Part shown: in pieces, positions 1 through 11,048 of the stretch
How positions within the stretch are numbered: position 1 is the stretch's first letter
Layout: each line of letters begins with the position of its first letter
Source of the DNA: Denitratimonas sp037478135
GTDB taxonomy: Bacteria > Pseudomonadota > Gammaproteobacteria > Xanthomonadales > Xanthomonadaceae
Length of the DNA stretch: 64,000 nucleotides
Reading direction: 5' to 3'
Assembly: GCF_037478135.1 (NCBI RefSeq)
Contig: NZ_JBBHDV010000006.1
Span: 186,001 to 250,000, forward strand
The notes under the pieces: model-generated
What the model saw: the letters and a program-made list of their open reading frames with translations, nothing else
Database searches by the model: none
Told to the model about the DNA's origin: nothing
Program-made: the position numbers and the translations under genes

Positions 1-47
1 GTGATCGAGAAAGGCGCTTCGCGCAGGCCGTAGAAATCCAGGTACAT
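1..47 (-). CDS. ExeA-like AAA ATPase, N-terminal fragment
   Basis: Read on the minus strand from the ATG at 47-45, the first 15 codons give MYLDFYGLREAPFSI and then run off the window edge. This opening, 'MY..FYGL...PFSI', is characteristic of ExeA/GspA-type secretion ATPases and related AAA proteins with MSHA-like roles. Only the N-terminus is present, so no Walker motif can be checked. The spacer upstream holds GGAA but no strong ribosome binding site. The next gene on this strand is tdk, 124 bases upstream. Confidence 0.6.
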   Translation of the reverse strand, partial: MYLDFYGLREAPFSI

Positions 48-171
48 GTTGTTCCACAAGGACGAACGCGCCAGCGCGATGGCTGGCGGAATCGGTATCA
101 CTGTATCCAGCGGCCCTGCGGGGCTGCGTTAGGAATCGGTTAAAACGCGCAGCGGAACACGGCGCGGCGCA

Positions 172-804
172 TCATTCGCCCGACGCCAGCGGCAGCTGCG
201 GCTGTTGCAGTTCGATCCGGCCTTCGCCGCTGACGATCTTCTTGTATTCGGGCCGCGAAACCGAGACGTAGCGCTCGTTGCCGCCGATCTCCACCTGCGG
301 GCCGTCGGTGATCGCGCGGCCGTGCTCATCCACCCGCACCACCATCGTGGCCTTGCGCCCGGTGTGGCAGATGGTCTTGATCTCGCTCAGCGAATCGGCC
401 CACGCCAGCAGATACTGGCTGCCTTCGAACAGCTCGCCGCGGAAATCAGTGCGCAGACCGTAGGCCAGCACCGGCACCCCGAGCTGATCGACCACTTCCG
501 ACAGCTCCCAGACCTGGCGGCGCGAAAGGAATTGCGATTCATCCACCAGCACGCAATGCAGCGCACCGTTGGCGTCGATGTCGGCGCGCACGATGGCGAG
601 CAGGTCCGCGTCGCGTTCGAACACGCGCCCGCGCGCCGACAAGCCGATGCGCGAAGCCACCACACCCTCGCCGTAGCGGTTGTCCAGCTTCGGCGTCAGG
701 ATCAGCGTGCGCATCCCGCGCTCGTGGTAGTTGTGCGCGCTCTGCAGCAGCGTGGTGGTCTTTCCGGCGTTCATCGCCGAGTAGTAGAAGTAGAGCTTGG
801 CCAT
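172..804 (-). CDS. tdk: Thymidine kinase
   Basis: Salvage enzyme that phosphorylates thymidine to dTMP in the cytoplasm. The 210-residue length is normal for the E. coli-type family. The P-loop SAMNAGKT is at residues 9-16, the DESQF segment (Walker B and catalytic Glu) at about 88-92, and the lasso/thymidine-binding segment GGNERYVSVS at about 174-183. In E. coli Tdk four residues bind structural zinc, around CFCG and SVCRKH. Here the same places read CHTG and SVSRPE, so only one ligand is kept and the zinc site is probably lost. The gene stands alone: putA ends more than 300 bases upstream on the same strand, behind a hairpin. Confidence 0.95.
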   Translation of the reverse strand: MAKLYFYYSAMNAGKTTTLLQSAHNYHERGMRTLILTPKLDNRYGEGVVASRIGLSARGRVFERDADLLAIVRADIDANGALHCVLVDESQFLSRRQVWELSEVVDQLGVPVLAYGLRTDFRGELFEGSQYLLAWADSLSEIKTICHTGRKATMVVRVDEHGRAITDGPQVEIGGNERYVSVSRPEYKKIVSGEGRIELQQPQLPLASGE

Positions 805-1137
805 GACATCCCCATGCGAGCGCGCATCCTAATGCACCCGGGCCGGATCGTCGCGACGCGAGCGGCGACGGAGCGGATCGGGCGGCATTTCGGACGGCAT
901 CGAAACCGCAATCCTCTGCCAGCATCGGAATCACCCGCTGGTGCCGCACGTCACGTCGAAATGCGGGACGAACGCTGACGCTCAAAGCAGCATGCGCCCA
1001 GTCCGCATGTCCGGGAACCGGATGATCACCAGTCCGCCAGATGATGCTCAACGCAATGGCCCCGGATCACTCCGGGGCCGTTGCTATCCAAGATGCCGAA
1101 CGCGCTGGCGTCCGGCTTGGCATCACGGATGACGCGC
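805..1137. other. Intergenic region between putA and tdk
   Basis: This stretch holds the putA-side hairpin at 1054-1083 and otherwise the upstream region of tdk. No coding frame with a plausible start and family match was seen on either strand. No clear promoter or operator was recognised. Confidence 0.5.
1054..1083 (-). terminator. Hairpin terminator downstream of putA
   Basis: A 13-pair stem (one G-U pair) closes on the loop TCAC, with the core GGCCCCGGA / TCCGGGGCC. On the transcribed minus strand the loop reads GTGA, a GNRA-type tetraloop. No long U-run follows. It lies 55 bases past the putA stop codon, which makes a terminator role likely. Confidence 0.6.
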
Positions 1138-4100
1138 TCAGTCTTCCAGCGTCAGCAGCGAGGCGTTGCCGCCGGCCGCCGTAGTGTTGATCGTCAGTGT
1201 GCGCTCGGTGCAGAAGCGGGTGAGGTAGTGCGGACCGCCAGCCTTGGGACCGGTGCCGGACAGGCCTTCGCCACCGAAGGGCTGCACCCCGACCACCGCA
1301 CCGATCATGTTGCGGTTGACGTAGCAGTTGCCGGCGCGGATGCGGCTGGAAATCTTCTCGACGGTTTCATCGATGCGGCTGTGGATGCCCAGGGTCAGGC
1401 CGTAACCGGTGGCGTTGATCGCGTCGATGACCTGATCCAGCTTTTCGCCGTCGTAACGGATCACGTGCAGCACCGGGCCGAACACTTCGCGTTGCAGGCG
1501 CGCGAGGCTGTCGATCTCGTAGGCGCGCGGTGCGAAGAAGGTGCCGTGCGCGGCATCCTCGCCCAGTTCCACGCGCGCGATCGGGGTGGCTTCCTGCTCC
1601 ATGCGCGCAGCGTGGGCTTCCAGCACCTTCAGCGCATCGGCATCGATCACCGGGCCGACGTCGGTGGACAGCAGGCCCGGATCACCGACCTTCAGCTCGG
1701 CCATCGCACCGGCCAGCATGCGGATCACCTTGTCGGCGATGTCGCGCTGCACGAACAGGATGCGGGTCGCCGAACAACGCTGGCCGGCCGAGCCGAACGC
1801 ACCCTGCACTGCATCCTTGACCAGCTGCTCGGGCAGGGCCGAGGAGTCGGCGATCAAGGCGTTCTGGCCGCCGGTTTCGGCGATCAGCACCGCGAGCGCG
1901 GCATCGCGCGCGGCCAGCGCACGGTTGATCGCACGCGCGGTTTCGGTCGAACCGGTGAAGGCCACGCCGGCCACACGCGGATCGGCGGTCAGTGACGCGC
2001 CCACGGTGGCGCCGTCGCCGGGCAGGAACTGCAACACATCGGCCGGCACCCCGGCCTCGTGCAGCAGGAGGGTCATCGCGTGGCCGACCAGATTGGTCTG
2101 CTCGGCCGGCTTGGCGATCACGCTGTTGCCGGCAGCCAATGCTGCGGCGATTTGCCCGGTGAAGATCGCCAGCGGGAAGTTCCACGGACTGATGCAGGCG
2201 AACACGCCGCGACCATGCAGGAACAGCTGGTTGGATTCGCCGGTCGGGCCGGGCAGGGTTTCCGGCTGCGCCAGCCGCGCCCGCGCCTGCTGCGCGTAGT
2301 AGCGCAGGAAATCGACCGCTTCGCGCACTTCTGCCACGGAATCGGGGAGGGTCTTGCCGGCCTCCTTGACGCACAGTGCGAGGAACTGCGGCATGCGCGC
2401 TTCGAGCAGATCGGCGGCGTGTTCCAGCACCTTGGCGCGCGAAGTCGCCGGCAAGGCATCCCAGCCCGGCTGCGCGGCCACGGCATTGGCCAGCGCCTTT
2501 TCGACCGTGGCCGCGTCGGCGGCCTGCCAGCTGCCAACCTGTTCGCGCCGGTCGGCCGGATGGGTGACGGCATGGGTCGGACCGCTGGACTGTGCGCCGG
2601 GCACCAGCGGCCCTGCCTGCCAATCGCCCAGTGAAGCATTGATGCCTTCGGCGAGCTGGCGCAGTTCGTCGTCATTGGCAAGGTTGACGCCCATCGAGTT
2701 TTTCCTTTCTTCGCCGTAGAGGGTGGCCGGCAGCGGGATGCGGGGGTGGGGTTTGAAATCGAAACCGGCGACGGTGGCGACCGGATCGGCCACCAGTTCG
2801 GCCGGCGCGACTTCCGGATCGGTGATGCGGTTGACGAAGCTGGAGTTGGCGCCGTTTTCCAGCAGGCGGCGCACCAGATACGGCAGCAGATCCTCATGAC
2901 TGCCGACCGGCGCGTAGACCCGGCACGGCGTGTTCAGCGCGTTCGGCGCGATCACCTCGTCATGCAGTTCCTGCCCCATGCCATGCAGGCGCTGGAACTC
3001 GTACGGGGTGCGCTCGCCACCGCCACTGGCACCCAATGCCAAGCGCGCGAACTCGTGGATCGCGGCGATGGTCTGGGCGTTGTGGCTGGCGAACATCGGA
3101 TACAGCGCATTGGTCGCCGACAGCATGATGCGGGCGCAGGCCAGATAGCTGACATCGGTATTGGGCTTGCGCGTGAACACCGGATAGCCGCGATGCCCAT
3201 CAACCTGCGCGCGCTTGATCTCCGAATCCCAGTACGCGCCCTTGACCAGCCGCACCGGAATGCGGCGGCCGACGCGTCGCGCCAGCTCGATCAGCCATTC
3301 CAGCGCCAGCGGTGCACGCTTCTGGTATGCCTGCACCGCGAGCCCGAGGCCTTCCCAGCCATCGAGCGAGGCATCGGTGTAAACCTGCTCGAATAGTTCC
3401 AGGCTCAGTTCCAGCCGATCGGCCTCTTCGGCATCGATGGTGTAACCCATGCCTTGGGCCTTGGCCTGCTGCGCCAGTTGCAGCACGCGCGGCGCCAGTT
3501 CCGCCATCACACGTTCACGCTTGGCGTGTTCGTAACGCGGATGCAGGGCCGAGAGCTTGATCGAGATGCTGGGCGCGGCGAACACGTCGGAACCGGCGAA
3601 GCTGCCGCCCGGCCCGCTGCGCCCGATCGCCTCGATTGCCAGCCGGTAGGCTTCGAAATAGCGGTCGGCATCGGCCTGGGTCAGTGCCGCTTCGCCCAGC
3701 ATGTCGTAGGAATGGCGGTAGGCGGCGTTGCCGCCCTTGCGCGCGCGCTTGAGCGCTTCCTCGATGCTGCGGCCCATGACGAACTGGTGGCCCATGATGC
3801 GCATCGCCTGGCGCACCGCCAGCCGGATCACCGGCTCACCCGCGCGGCCGACCAGCTTGCGCAATGCATTGCCGACGCTGCGTCGCGTGTCTTCACCCAG
3901 GCCGACCAACCGCCCGGTCAGCATCAGCCCCCAGGTGGAAGCATTCACCAGCACCGAATCGCTCTTGCCCAGATGCGCTTCCCAGTCGGCATCGCCGAGC
4001 TTGTCGCGGATCAGGCGATCAGCGGTTTCCTGATCGGGAATACGCAGCAGCGCCTCGGCCACGCACATCAGCAGCACGCCCTCCTCGCTGGACAGGTCGT

Positions 4101-4326
4101 ACTCGCGCATGAAGGCTTCGATCGCGCCCTGGTCCTGCGCCTTCTCGCGCACCCGCACCACCAGTGCCTCGGCGGTGCGCTGGATTTCCTCCTGCGAACG
4201 CTCGTCGACGCGGGCCTGCTGCCACAGCGCGGCCAGATGGCTGTCTTCATCGGCGGCATAGGCCGCAGTCAGGGCCGACAGCGATGTGTCGGGCAAGGCA
4301 AGTTCGGGGCTCAGGATGGGTTTCAC
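1138..4326 (-). CDS. putA: Bifunctional proline dehydrogenase / L-glutamate-gamma-semialdehyde dehydrogenase
   Basis: Oxidises proline to P5C with FAD, then to glutamate with NAD+. The 1062-residue protein has an alpha-helical arm, a proline dehydrogenase barrel at about residues 190-500 (RLVKGAYWD near 359-367, RRLLENGANSSFVNR near 486-500) and an aldehyde dehydrogenase domain at about 560-1040. The ALDH Glu in AETGGQN is near 817 and the catalytic Cys in AGQRCSA near 851. It lacks the N-terminal ribbon-helix-helix DNA-binding domain of E. coli PutA (about 1320 residues) and so should be enzymatic only, not an autorepressor. The start is GTG with GGAGA upstream. It is monocistronic, with a hairpin after the stop. 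Confidence 0.97.
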   Translation of the reverse strand: MKPILSPELALPDTSLSALTAAYAADEDSHLAALWQQARVDERSQEEIQRTAEALVVRVREKAQDQGAIEAFMREYDLSSEEGVLLMCVAEALLRIPDQETADRLIRDKLGDADWEAHLGKSDSVLVNASTWGLMLTGRLVGLGEDTRRSVGNALRKLVGRAGEPVIRLAVRQAMRIMGHQFVMGRSIEEALKRARKGGNAAYRHSYDMLGEAALTQADADRYFEAYRLAIEAIGRSGPGGSFAGSDVFAAPSISIKLSALHPRYEHAKRERVMAELAPRVLQLAQQAKAQGMGYTIDAEEADRLELSLELFEQVYTDASLDGWEGLGLAVQAYQKRAPLALEWLIELARRVGRRIPVRLVKGAYWDSEIKRAQVDGHRGYPVFTRKPNTDVSYLACARIMLSATNALYPMFASHNAQTIAAIHEFARLALGASGGGERTPYEFQRLHGMGQELHDEVIAPNALNTPCRVYAPVGSHEDLLPYLVRRLLENGANSSFVNRITDPEVAPAELVADPVATVAGFDFKPHPRIPLPATLYGEERKNSMGVNLANDDELRQLAEGINASLGDWQAGPLVPGAQSSGPTHAVTHPADRREQVGSWQAADAATVEKALANAVAAQPGWDALPATSRAKVLEHAADLLEARMPQFLALCVKEAGKTLPDSVAEVREAVDFLRYYAQQARARLAQPETLPGPTGESNQLFLHGRGVFACISPWNFPLAIFTGQIAAALAAGNSVIAKPAEQTNLVGHAMTLLLHEAGVPADVLQFLPGDGATVGASLTADPRVAGVAFTGSTETARAINRALAARDAALAVLIAETGGQNALIADSSALPEQLVKDAVQGAFGSAGQRCSATRILFVQRDIADKVIRMLAGAMAELKVGDPGLLSTDVGPVIDADALKVLEAHAARMEQEATPIARVELGEDAAHGTFFAPRAYEIDSLARLQREVFGPVLHVIRYDGEKLDQVIDAINATGYGLTLGIHSRIDETVEKISSRIRAGNCYVNRNMIGAVVGVQPFGGEGLSGTGPKAGGPHYLTRFCTERTLTINTTAAGGNASLLTLED

Positions 4327-4494
4327 GGCAGGTCTCCGGCGAGGGATCGCCCAATCCGCAGCATTGTAGGGCTGGATCGGGGCGCGGCAAGGATAGGCCG
4401 ATTCCCATCGGCGCAGATGCGGAAATCGGCATAATCACGGCACGCCCCGGCAGCACCCTGCGCTGCACGGGTGCCAGCGTGGGGGCTGTGCGGG

Positions 4495-5169
4495 TCAGTC
4501 GACCGGCGCCTTGCGACGGCGCTTGCGGGGCCTGGACACGACCGGCTCGAGCAGTTCGACTTCGGCCGCATCCTCGTAGCGCACCGGGCTGGAGAACAGC
4601 ATCCGCGCCGTGGCCGCGACGCGGCGCGTATCCAGCAGCACGAAACCCGCCACCGCCACCGCGCCGGCCAGCGGCAGCCAACGCGTGCCGACCCGGGTCA
4701 GGCCGCGCTGCGCGACACGCAGGGCGATCTTGTTGGCGATCGCATACATCGCCGACAACGGCGTGCGCCTGACCACGTAGCGTTCGCCCACCTGGATCAC
4801 CAACTCGCGGAAAGCCCCTGCAGCAGTGTGCTGGAACAGGCAGAACAGCATTTCCTCACGCGTCGGCCGGCGCCCGTGGAAAGCCGCGATATCGGCCACC
4901 ATCCGCACCTGCAAACGCCACACCGCATACAGTTCGGGCGCGATCGTCAGCCAGCCCAGCGGCCCCGGCGCAAGCGCCAGAGTGCCGGCGATGCCGGAAG
5001 CCTCCAGCGTCGCACGACGCACAATGCCCGGCACCGCCTCCGGTGATGCAGGACGGCGACCGGCACGCGGCGCCGGCACCTGGCCCACGACATCCAGGAC
5101 CGCCTGCGCGATGCCGCCGCGCGTGCTGCGCGGCTGGATGAAACGTGCAACGGAGGGCGAATCGGCCAT
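4495..5169 (-). CDS. EcsC-like family protein
   Basis: A 224-residue protein resembling the EcsC family. The segment from about residue 70 to 190 (GPLGWLTIAPELYAVWRLQVRM, then VADIAAFHGRRP) has the typical 'P-D/E-L...R.v..iA..yG' layout, followed by a helical region and a hydrophobic helix near 185-200 (LPLAGAVAVAGFVLLD). The C-terminus is very basic (RPRKRRRKAP). I chose the ATG at 5169 because AGGAAA lies just upstream; the longer frame gives an implausible Cys-rich leader. The function of the family is unknown. It lies between the MAPEG gene and putA on the same strand. Confidence 0.55.
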   Translation of the reverse strand: MADSPSVARFIQPRSTRGGIAQAVLDVVGQVPAPRAGRRPASPEAVPGIVRRATLEASGIAGTLALAPGPLGWLTIAPELYAVWRLQVRMVADIAAFHGRRPTREEMLFCLFQHTAAGAFRELVIQVGERYVVRRTPLSAMYAIANKIALRVAQRGLTRVGTRWLPLAGAVAVAGFVLLDTRRVAATARMLFSSPVRYEDAAEVELLEPVVSRPRKRRRKAPVD

Positions 5170-5260
5170 CGGCGTTTCCTGTTGCTTCTGTTGCAAAGCC
5201 GGCAGTCTTGCCGGGTTCGATCCAATCACCCCTGAACCCGCCACCGCCGCCACACCACAC

Positions 5261-5653
5261 TCAGCCCAGCCACAGACTCCAGCCGATGCCCCAGGCCGCC
5301 TGCAGCAACAGCCCGCCAAACGCCGCCATCGCCAGCACGAACGGCAGCGCGCGCGAGGCCGGATTGCGCAGATAGGTCACGGCATACCCGACCCGGCCCA
5401 GCAGCCACAACGCGCCCAGCACACAGGCCAGATCGTCGCGCCCGAACTGCACCGCCAGCCAGAACGCCGGCAGGAACATCACCGCCTGTTCCAGCGTATT
5501 CATCTGCACCCGATAGGCGCGCTCGAACATCGGATGCCCGCTGACCGCCGGCGCCTGGATCCCATGCCTGCCGCGCATCCTGCCGACGATGACCATCGTG
5601 GCCAGCAACAGGCACACCACTCCGAAAACAACCAGCGCAACACAGGGACTCAT
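5261..5653 (-). CDS. MAPEG family membrane protein
   Basis: A 130-residue protein with four predicted membrane segments. The sequence HPMFERAYRVQMNTLEQAVMF matches the MAPEG signature ('R..R.Q.NtlE.') of membrane-associated eicosanoid/glutathione metabolism proteins. Bacterial members are small inner-membrane proteins, some with glutathione transferase activity; the substrate here is unknown. The ATG at 5653 is preceded by AAGGAGAG, which fixes the start. It lies 91 bases upstream of the EcsC-like gene and may be cotranscribed with it. Confidence 0.75.
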   Translation of the reverse strand: MSPCVALVVFGVVCLLLATMVIVGRMRGRHGIQAPAVSGHPMFERAYRVQMNTLEQAVMFLPAFWLAVQFGRDDLACVLGALWLLGRVGYAVTYLRNPASRALPFVLAMAAFGGLLLQAAWGIGWSLWLG

Positions 5654-5867
5654 CGGGAACTCTCCTTGACGGGAATCGGGGCCGGCACCGCCCATGCAGA
5701 TTGCCGGCGGTGTGCGAGAAACGGGTGTTCGCTCAGTCAATCAGCGCAACGGCATAAGGCGGCAGGCGGGGTGGTGGATGGGGCGTCATCGGCTGGATCA
5801 TACCGGTGATCCGGGTCCGCCCTTCCATGGCTTGCATCGGCGCCCGGGCGGGCGGAAAAGTGCTGCC

Positions 5868-6755
5868 ATGCGTACCCGAGATATCGCCGGCCCGATGCTG
5901 GCATTGCTGTTGTCCGCCCTTGTTCCCTGCCATGCGGCCAGCACCGGCCGCTTGCCGGAATGGGTCTGCGGTCAGGGTGTGCCGCCGTTGTTCGTCGATG
6001 GATTCGAAGCCGGCGGCGTGATCTACCGGGAGCCTTCCGGCGGCAGTGGCGGCGTCTTCCCCGGGGCGGTATCGCGCACCGTGGTGGTGGGCGGAACCGC
6101 ACGCAGCTACCACCTGCATGTGCCGCCCGGTTATCCCTTCGCCGAGCCGGTGCCATTACTGCTGGCCCTGCACGGCGGCGCGGGTCCGGGCATGGCGAAT
6201 ACGGCGTCCCAGGCAGTGCGTGATGCCTGGGCCGCAACTGCCAATGCCGGGAAATTCATCGTGGTCGCGCCCGTGGCATCGGGCAGCGGCGGCGGCTGGG
6301 TTCCGGGCACCGACTACGCCGTGATGCAGGCAGTGCTGGCCGACGTCGCGGCGCATTACGACATCGACACCAGCCGTGTGCATGGCTGGGGATTTTCCGC
6401 TGGCGGACATGTGCTGCACGACCTGGCCTTGCGTCAGCGCGAAACCGTTCCGGATATCCGCGATTTCGCCGCCTATGCGGTCAGTGCCGGTGCGCTCCTG
6501 GCCCACGCCTGCGCGTCGCCCGCCGACTGCTCCACATTGCTGGCCCAGGCCCAGCGCCGGATTCCGGTGAATCTGCGGGCGGGCAGCAGTGATCCGCTGT
6601 TGCCACACGTGCAGGCCGATCATGCCCGCTTCCAGGCCGCCGGCTGGGGCGCTGATGCCGCACTGACGGTGTTTTCCGGTGGCCACGAGATCCTGCCTGC
6701 GCAGCTGTCAGCCACCTGGAATTTCCTATGCCGGTTCCAGCGCCTGCCGGGCTGA
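5868..6755 (+). CDS. Secreted alpha/beta hydrolase, PHB depolymerase/feruloyl esterase type
   Basis: A 295-residue exported hydrolase. A signal peptide covers about residues 1-23 (ending CHA). HGG at 102-104 forms the oxyanion region, the nucleophile elbow is GFSAGG with Ser177, and a late His lies in SGGHEIL. This layout fits the LpqC/PHB-depolymerase esterase family acting outside the cytoplasm; the substrate is not known. LFVDGFEAGG at 41-50 is a short motif that, as I recall, recurs in unrelated secreted proteins of Lysobacterales. The ATG at 5868 follows GGAAAAG; earlier in-frame starts would place the signal peptide internally. Confidence 0.75.
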   Translation: MRTRDIAGPMLALLLSALVPCHAASTGRLPEWVCGQGVPPLFVDGFEAGGVIYREPSGGSGGVFPGAVSRTVVVGGTARSYHLHVPPGYPFAEPVPLLLALHGGAGPGMANTASQAVRDAWAATANAGKFIVVAPVASGSGGGWVPGTDYAVMQAVLADVAAHYDIDTSRVHGWGFSAGGHVLHDLALRQRETVPDIRDFAAYAVSAGALLAHACASPADCSTLLAQAQRRIPVNLRAGSSDPLLPHVQADHARFQAAGWGADAALTVFSGGHEILPAQLSATWNFLCRFQRLPG

Positions 6756-6936
6756 TTCCATAGCGCCACTGCCCAGCTGCCACGCGCGCCGGACATCGGC
6801 GCATGTCTGTCTGGCGGCTGAATGCTGCGCCGCTCCTTGGTGATGGGAAGGCGCGGCGCGATACTCGCGAACGGACCTGCGCAAGGCCGAGGTGGGTGGC
6901 GCGCAGGACGTTTCTTTCACCATGTGGGGGTTCGGA

Positions 6937-8967
<2,031 letters not shown>

Positions 8968-8995
8968 TCCGCGTTTTCACACCATGTTGAACCCG

Positions 8996-9028
8996 CAACG
9001 CCCCGGTTTCCCCGGGGCGTTGTCTTTT
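8996..9028 (+). terminator. Rho-independent terminator after hppA
   Basis: An 11-pair perfect stem (CAACGCCCCGG / CCGGGGCGTTG) with a five-base loop is followed by TCTTTT. It lies 29 bases past the hppA stop and separates its transcript from ppa. Confidence 0.9.
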
Positions 9029-9182
9029 CAGGCGAGCGGATCGGCGATGTCGAAGCGATCACATCCAGCGCTGGTCGGTGGATGTCCCGACACCCCGGAT
9101 TGATGCGCCGCAACACGCATTCCCGTATCCTTGCCACCCTGATCCGCCGCTGCGGCGGCCACCCCCTTCAAGGAGTCAAAAC

Positions 9183-9740
9183 ATGGGCCTTGGTCTGGTC
9201 GATGCCGGTCGCGACGTACCGAACGAAATCAACGTCATCATCGAAATCCAGAAGGATTCCGAGCCGGTCAAGTACGAGGTCGACAAGGCCTCCGGCGCGA
9301 TGTTCGTGGACCGCATCCTGTCCACCCCGATGCGCTACCCCTGCAACTACGGCTACATCCCGCGCACCCTCGGCGGTGATGGCGATCCGGCCGACGTGCT
9401 GGTGATCCTGCCGCTGCCGCTGGTGCCCGGCTCGGTGGTGCGCTGCCGCCCGGTCGGCATGCTGAAAATGACCGATGAAAGCGGCAGCGATGAAAAGATC
9501 CTCGCGGTGCCGATCGGCAAGATCTTCGCCGGCTATGCCCATATCGAGAATCTGGACCAGGTTTCGCCGCACTGGCTGGAGCGCATCGGCCACTTCTTCG
9601 AGCACTACAAGGATCTGGAAAAGGGCAAGTGGGTGCGCGTTGCCGGCTGGGCCGACGCCGCCGCCGCCCGCCAGGAAATCATCGAATCGCAGCAGCGCTA
9701 CCTCGACGCCCCGGCGCACGAAAAACCGCCGGTGGGTTGA
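9183..9740 (+). CDS. ppa: Soluble inorganic pyrophosphatase
   Basis: Family I cytoplasmic pyrophosphatase (PPi to 2 Pi), 185 residues. The signature DGDPADVLV places the metal-binding aspartates at 66, 68 and 71, and the conserved YPCNYGYIPRT lies just before it. The ATG at 9183 follows AAGGAG. Having its own ribosome binding site behind the hppA terminator suggests separate expression, so the cell can either conserve PPi energy through HppA or dissipate it quickly through Ppa. It converges on the DUF2333 gene. Confidence 0.96.
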   Translation: MGLGLVDAGRDVPNEINVIIEIQKDSEPVKYEVDKASGAMFVDRILSTPMRYPCNYGYIPRTLGGDGDPADVLVILPLPLVPGSVVRCRPVGMLKMTDESGSDEKILAVPIGKIFAGYAHIENLDQVSPHWLERIGHFFEHYKDLEKGKWVRVAGWADAAAARQEIIESQQRYLDAPAHEKPPVG

Positions 9741-9833
9741 TTTCACCAAGGAACGGGCTGGCTTGGCATCGGCTGGCCCGGTCAGCTCCGACAGCCGGCA
9801 ATGTCCGGCCGTGTCGTCGTCCGTCGTCCCGCT

Positions 9834-10844
9834 TCATCCCCTTTCCAGCAACCGCCTCAAATCAATCACCGCCGCGTTCGCGCGCGAGATGTAGTTGGCC
9901 ATCACCAGCGAGTGGTTGGCGAAGAAGCCGAACGGGCTGCCGTTGAGCACCATCGGGCTGCCGAGCGGGGCCTGGGTTTCCTCCAGTTCGCGGATCACCT
10001 GGCGCAGGCTGACCAGCGCGTTCTTGTCGCGCAGCACGCGGTCGAAATCCACTTCCACCGCCTTCAGGAAATGCAGCAGCGCCCAGGTCGAGCCGCGCGC
10101 TTCGTAGAACACGTCGTCGATCTGCGTCCACGGCGTGCGCACCACGGTCAGGCCGTCCGGGCCGACTTCGCCGCTACTGTCCGGGTCGGTATCCAGCACC
10201 ACCTGGCCGGCGCTGGCCGAAAGCCGCTGCGACAGGGAACCAAGGCGCTTTTCCACCACCGCCAGCCAGTCGGCGAGGTTGTCGGCGCGGGCATAGAACT
10301 GGGTGCTGGCGGCCGCCGGATCACTCAAGCGCGCCAGATACGCATCGACATGGGCGATGCCCTTGCGGTACTGGCTTTCGCTGGACGGCAGCAGCCAGCG
10401 GTCGTTGGGCGAGGAAAACAGCGGGTCGGCCTCGGCCAGATCCGGGTCTTCGACGCTCTGGGTCTGGGAGCGGGAAAAGTCGTTGCGGAAGGCCTTGGCC
10501 AGATCGCGCACCTGCACCAGCGCGCCGTATTCCCAGTTCGGCATGTTGTCCAGGAACAGGCCCGGCGGCAGCTTGTCGTTGGAAATGTAGCCGCCACGCT
10601 TGTCCAGCAGGCTGCGCGACACCCGGATCAGGCTGTGTGTGGTGACCGTGCCGGTGACCTGTGCCTGGCCGCGTGCAGCCGCGGCCTCGCGCGCGCTGGC
10701 CGCCACGTCGAAGCGCGCCGGCTCGTCGTTCCACCACCACATCAGCGCCAGCACGATCACCACCAGCAGCGCCAGCAACACACTGCCGAGGCGGATGAAA
10801 AGGTGGCTGCGCTTGCCACCACGGACGGGAATGGCCTGATTCAT
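9834..10844 (-). CDS. DUF2333 family inner-membrane protein
   Basis: A 336-residue protein with one N-terminal membrane helix at about residues 17-38 (basic GGKRSHLF before it, WWWNDEP after) and a large presumably periplasmic domain. It matches the DUF2333 family known from Pseudomonas and Xanthomonas relatives; its function is unknown. The domain is mostly helical, with conserved segments such as PNWEYGALVQVRDLAKA and SPFGFFANHSLVMANYI. The ATG at 10844 follows GGAGAACGACG. It is divergent from the DUF349 gene, with 204 bases between the two starts. Confidence 0.8.
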   Translation of the reverse strand: MNQAIPVRGGKRSHLFIRLGSVLLALLVVIVLALMWWWNDEPARFDVAASAREAAAARGQAQVTGTVTTHSLIRVSRSLLDKRGGYISNDKLPPGLFLDNMPNWEYGALVQVRDLAKAFRNDFSRSQTQSVEDPDLAEADPLFSSPNDRWLLPSSESQYRKGIAHVDAYLARLSDPAAASTQFYARADNLADWLAVVEKRLGSLSQRLSASAGQVVLDTDPDSSGEVGPDGLTVVRTPWTQIDDVFYEARGSTWALLHFLKAVEVDFDRVLRDKNALVSLRQVIRELEETQAPLGSPMVLNGSPFGFFANHSLVMANYISRANAAVIDLRRLLERG

Positions 10845-11048
10845 CGTCGTTCTCCAACGCGGGGGCCATAAGCGTACCGCGCCGGATATCGCCGCGCCCG
10901 ACAGATCGGGTGCGGCTGCCGTCACCATCGCGGCCATCCACTTCAGCGCAGCGCTGCATCGAAGCGGCGCCGGCGCTATCGTGTTCGTGCTACAACGCCG
11001 TTCCCGTTCGCCCGCCTTGCGGGCCAGACCTGCCAGAGCCGATCCGCC

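Noticed and set aside
110..127. Small hairpin downstream of tdk as its terminator
   Set aside because: A seven-pair stem with a TGCG loop exists (one G-U pair), but no U-run follows on the minus strand and the next gene starts close by; too weak to call.
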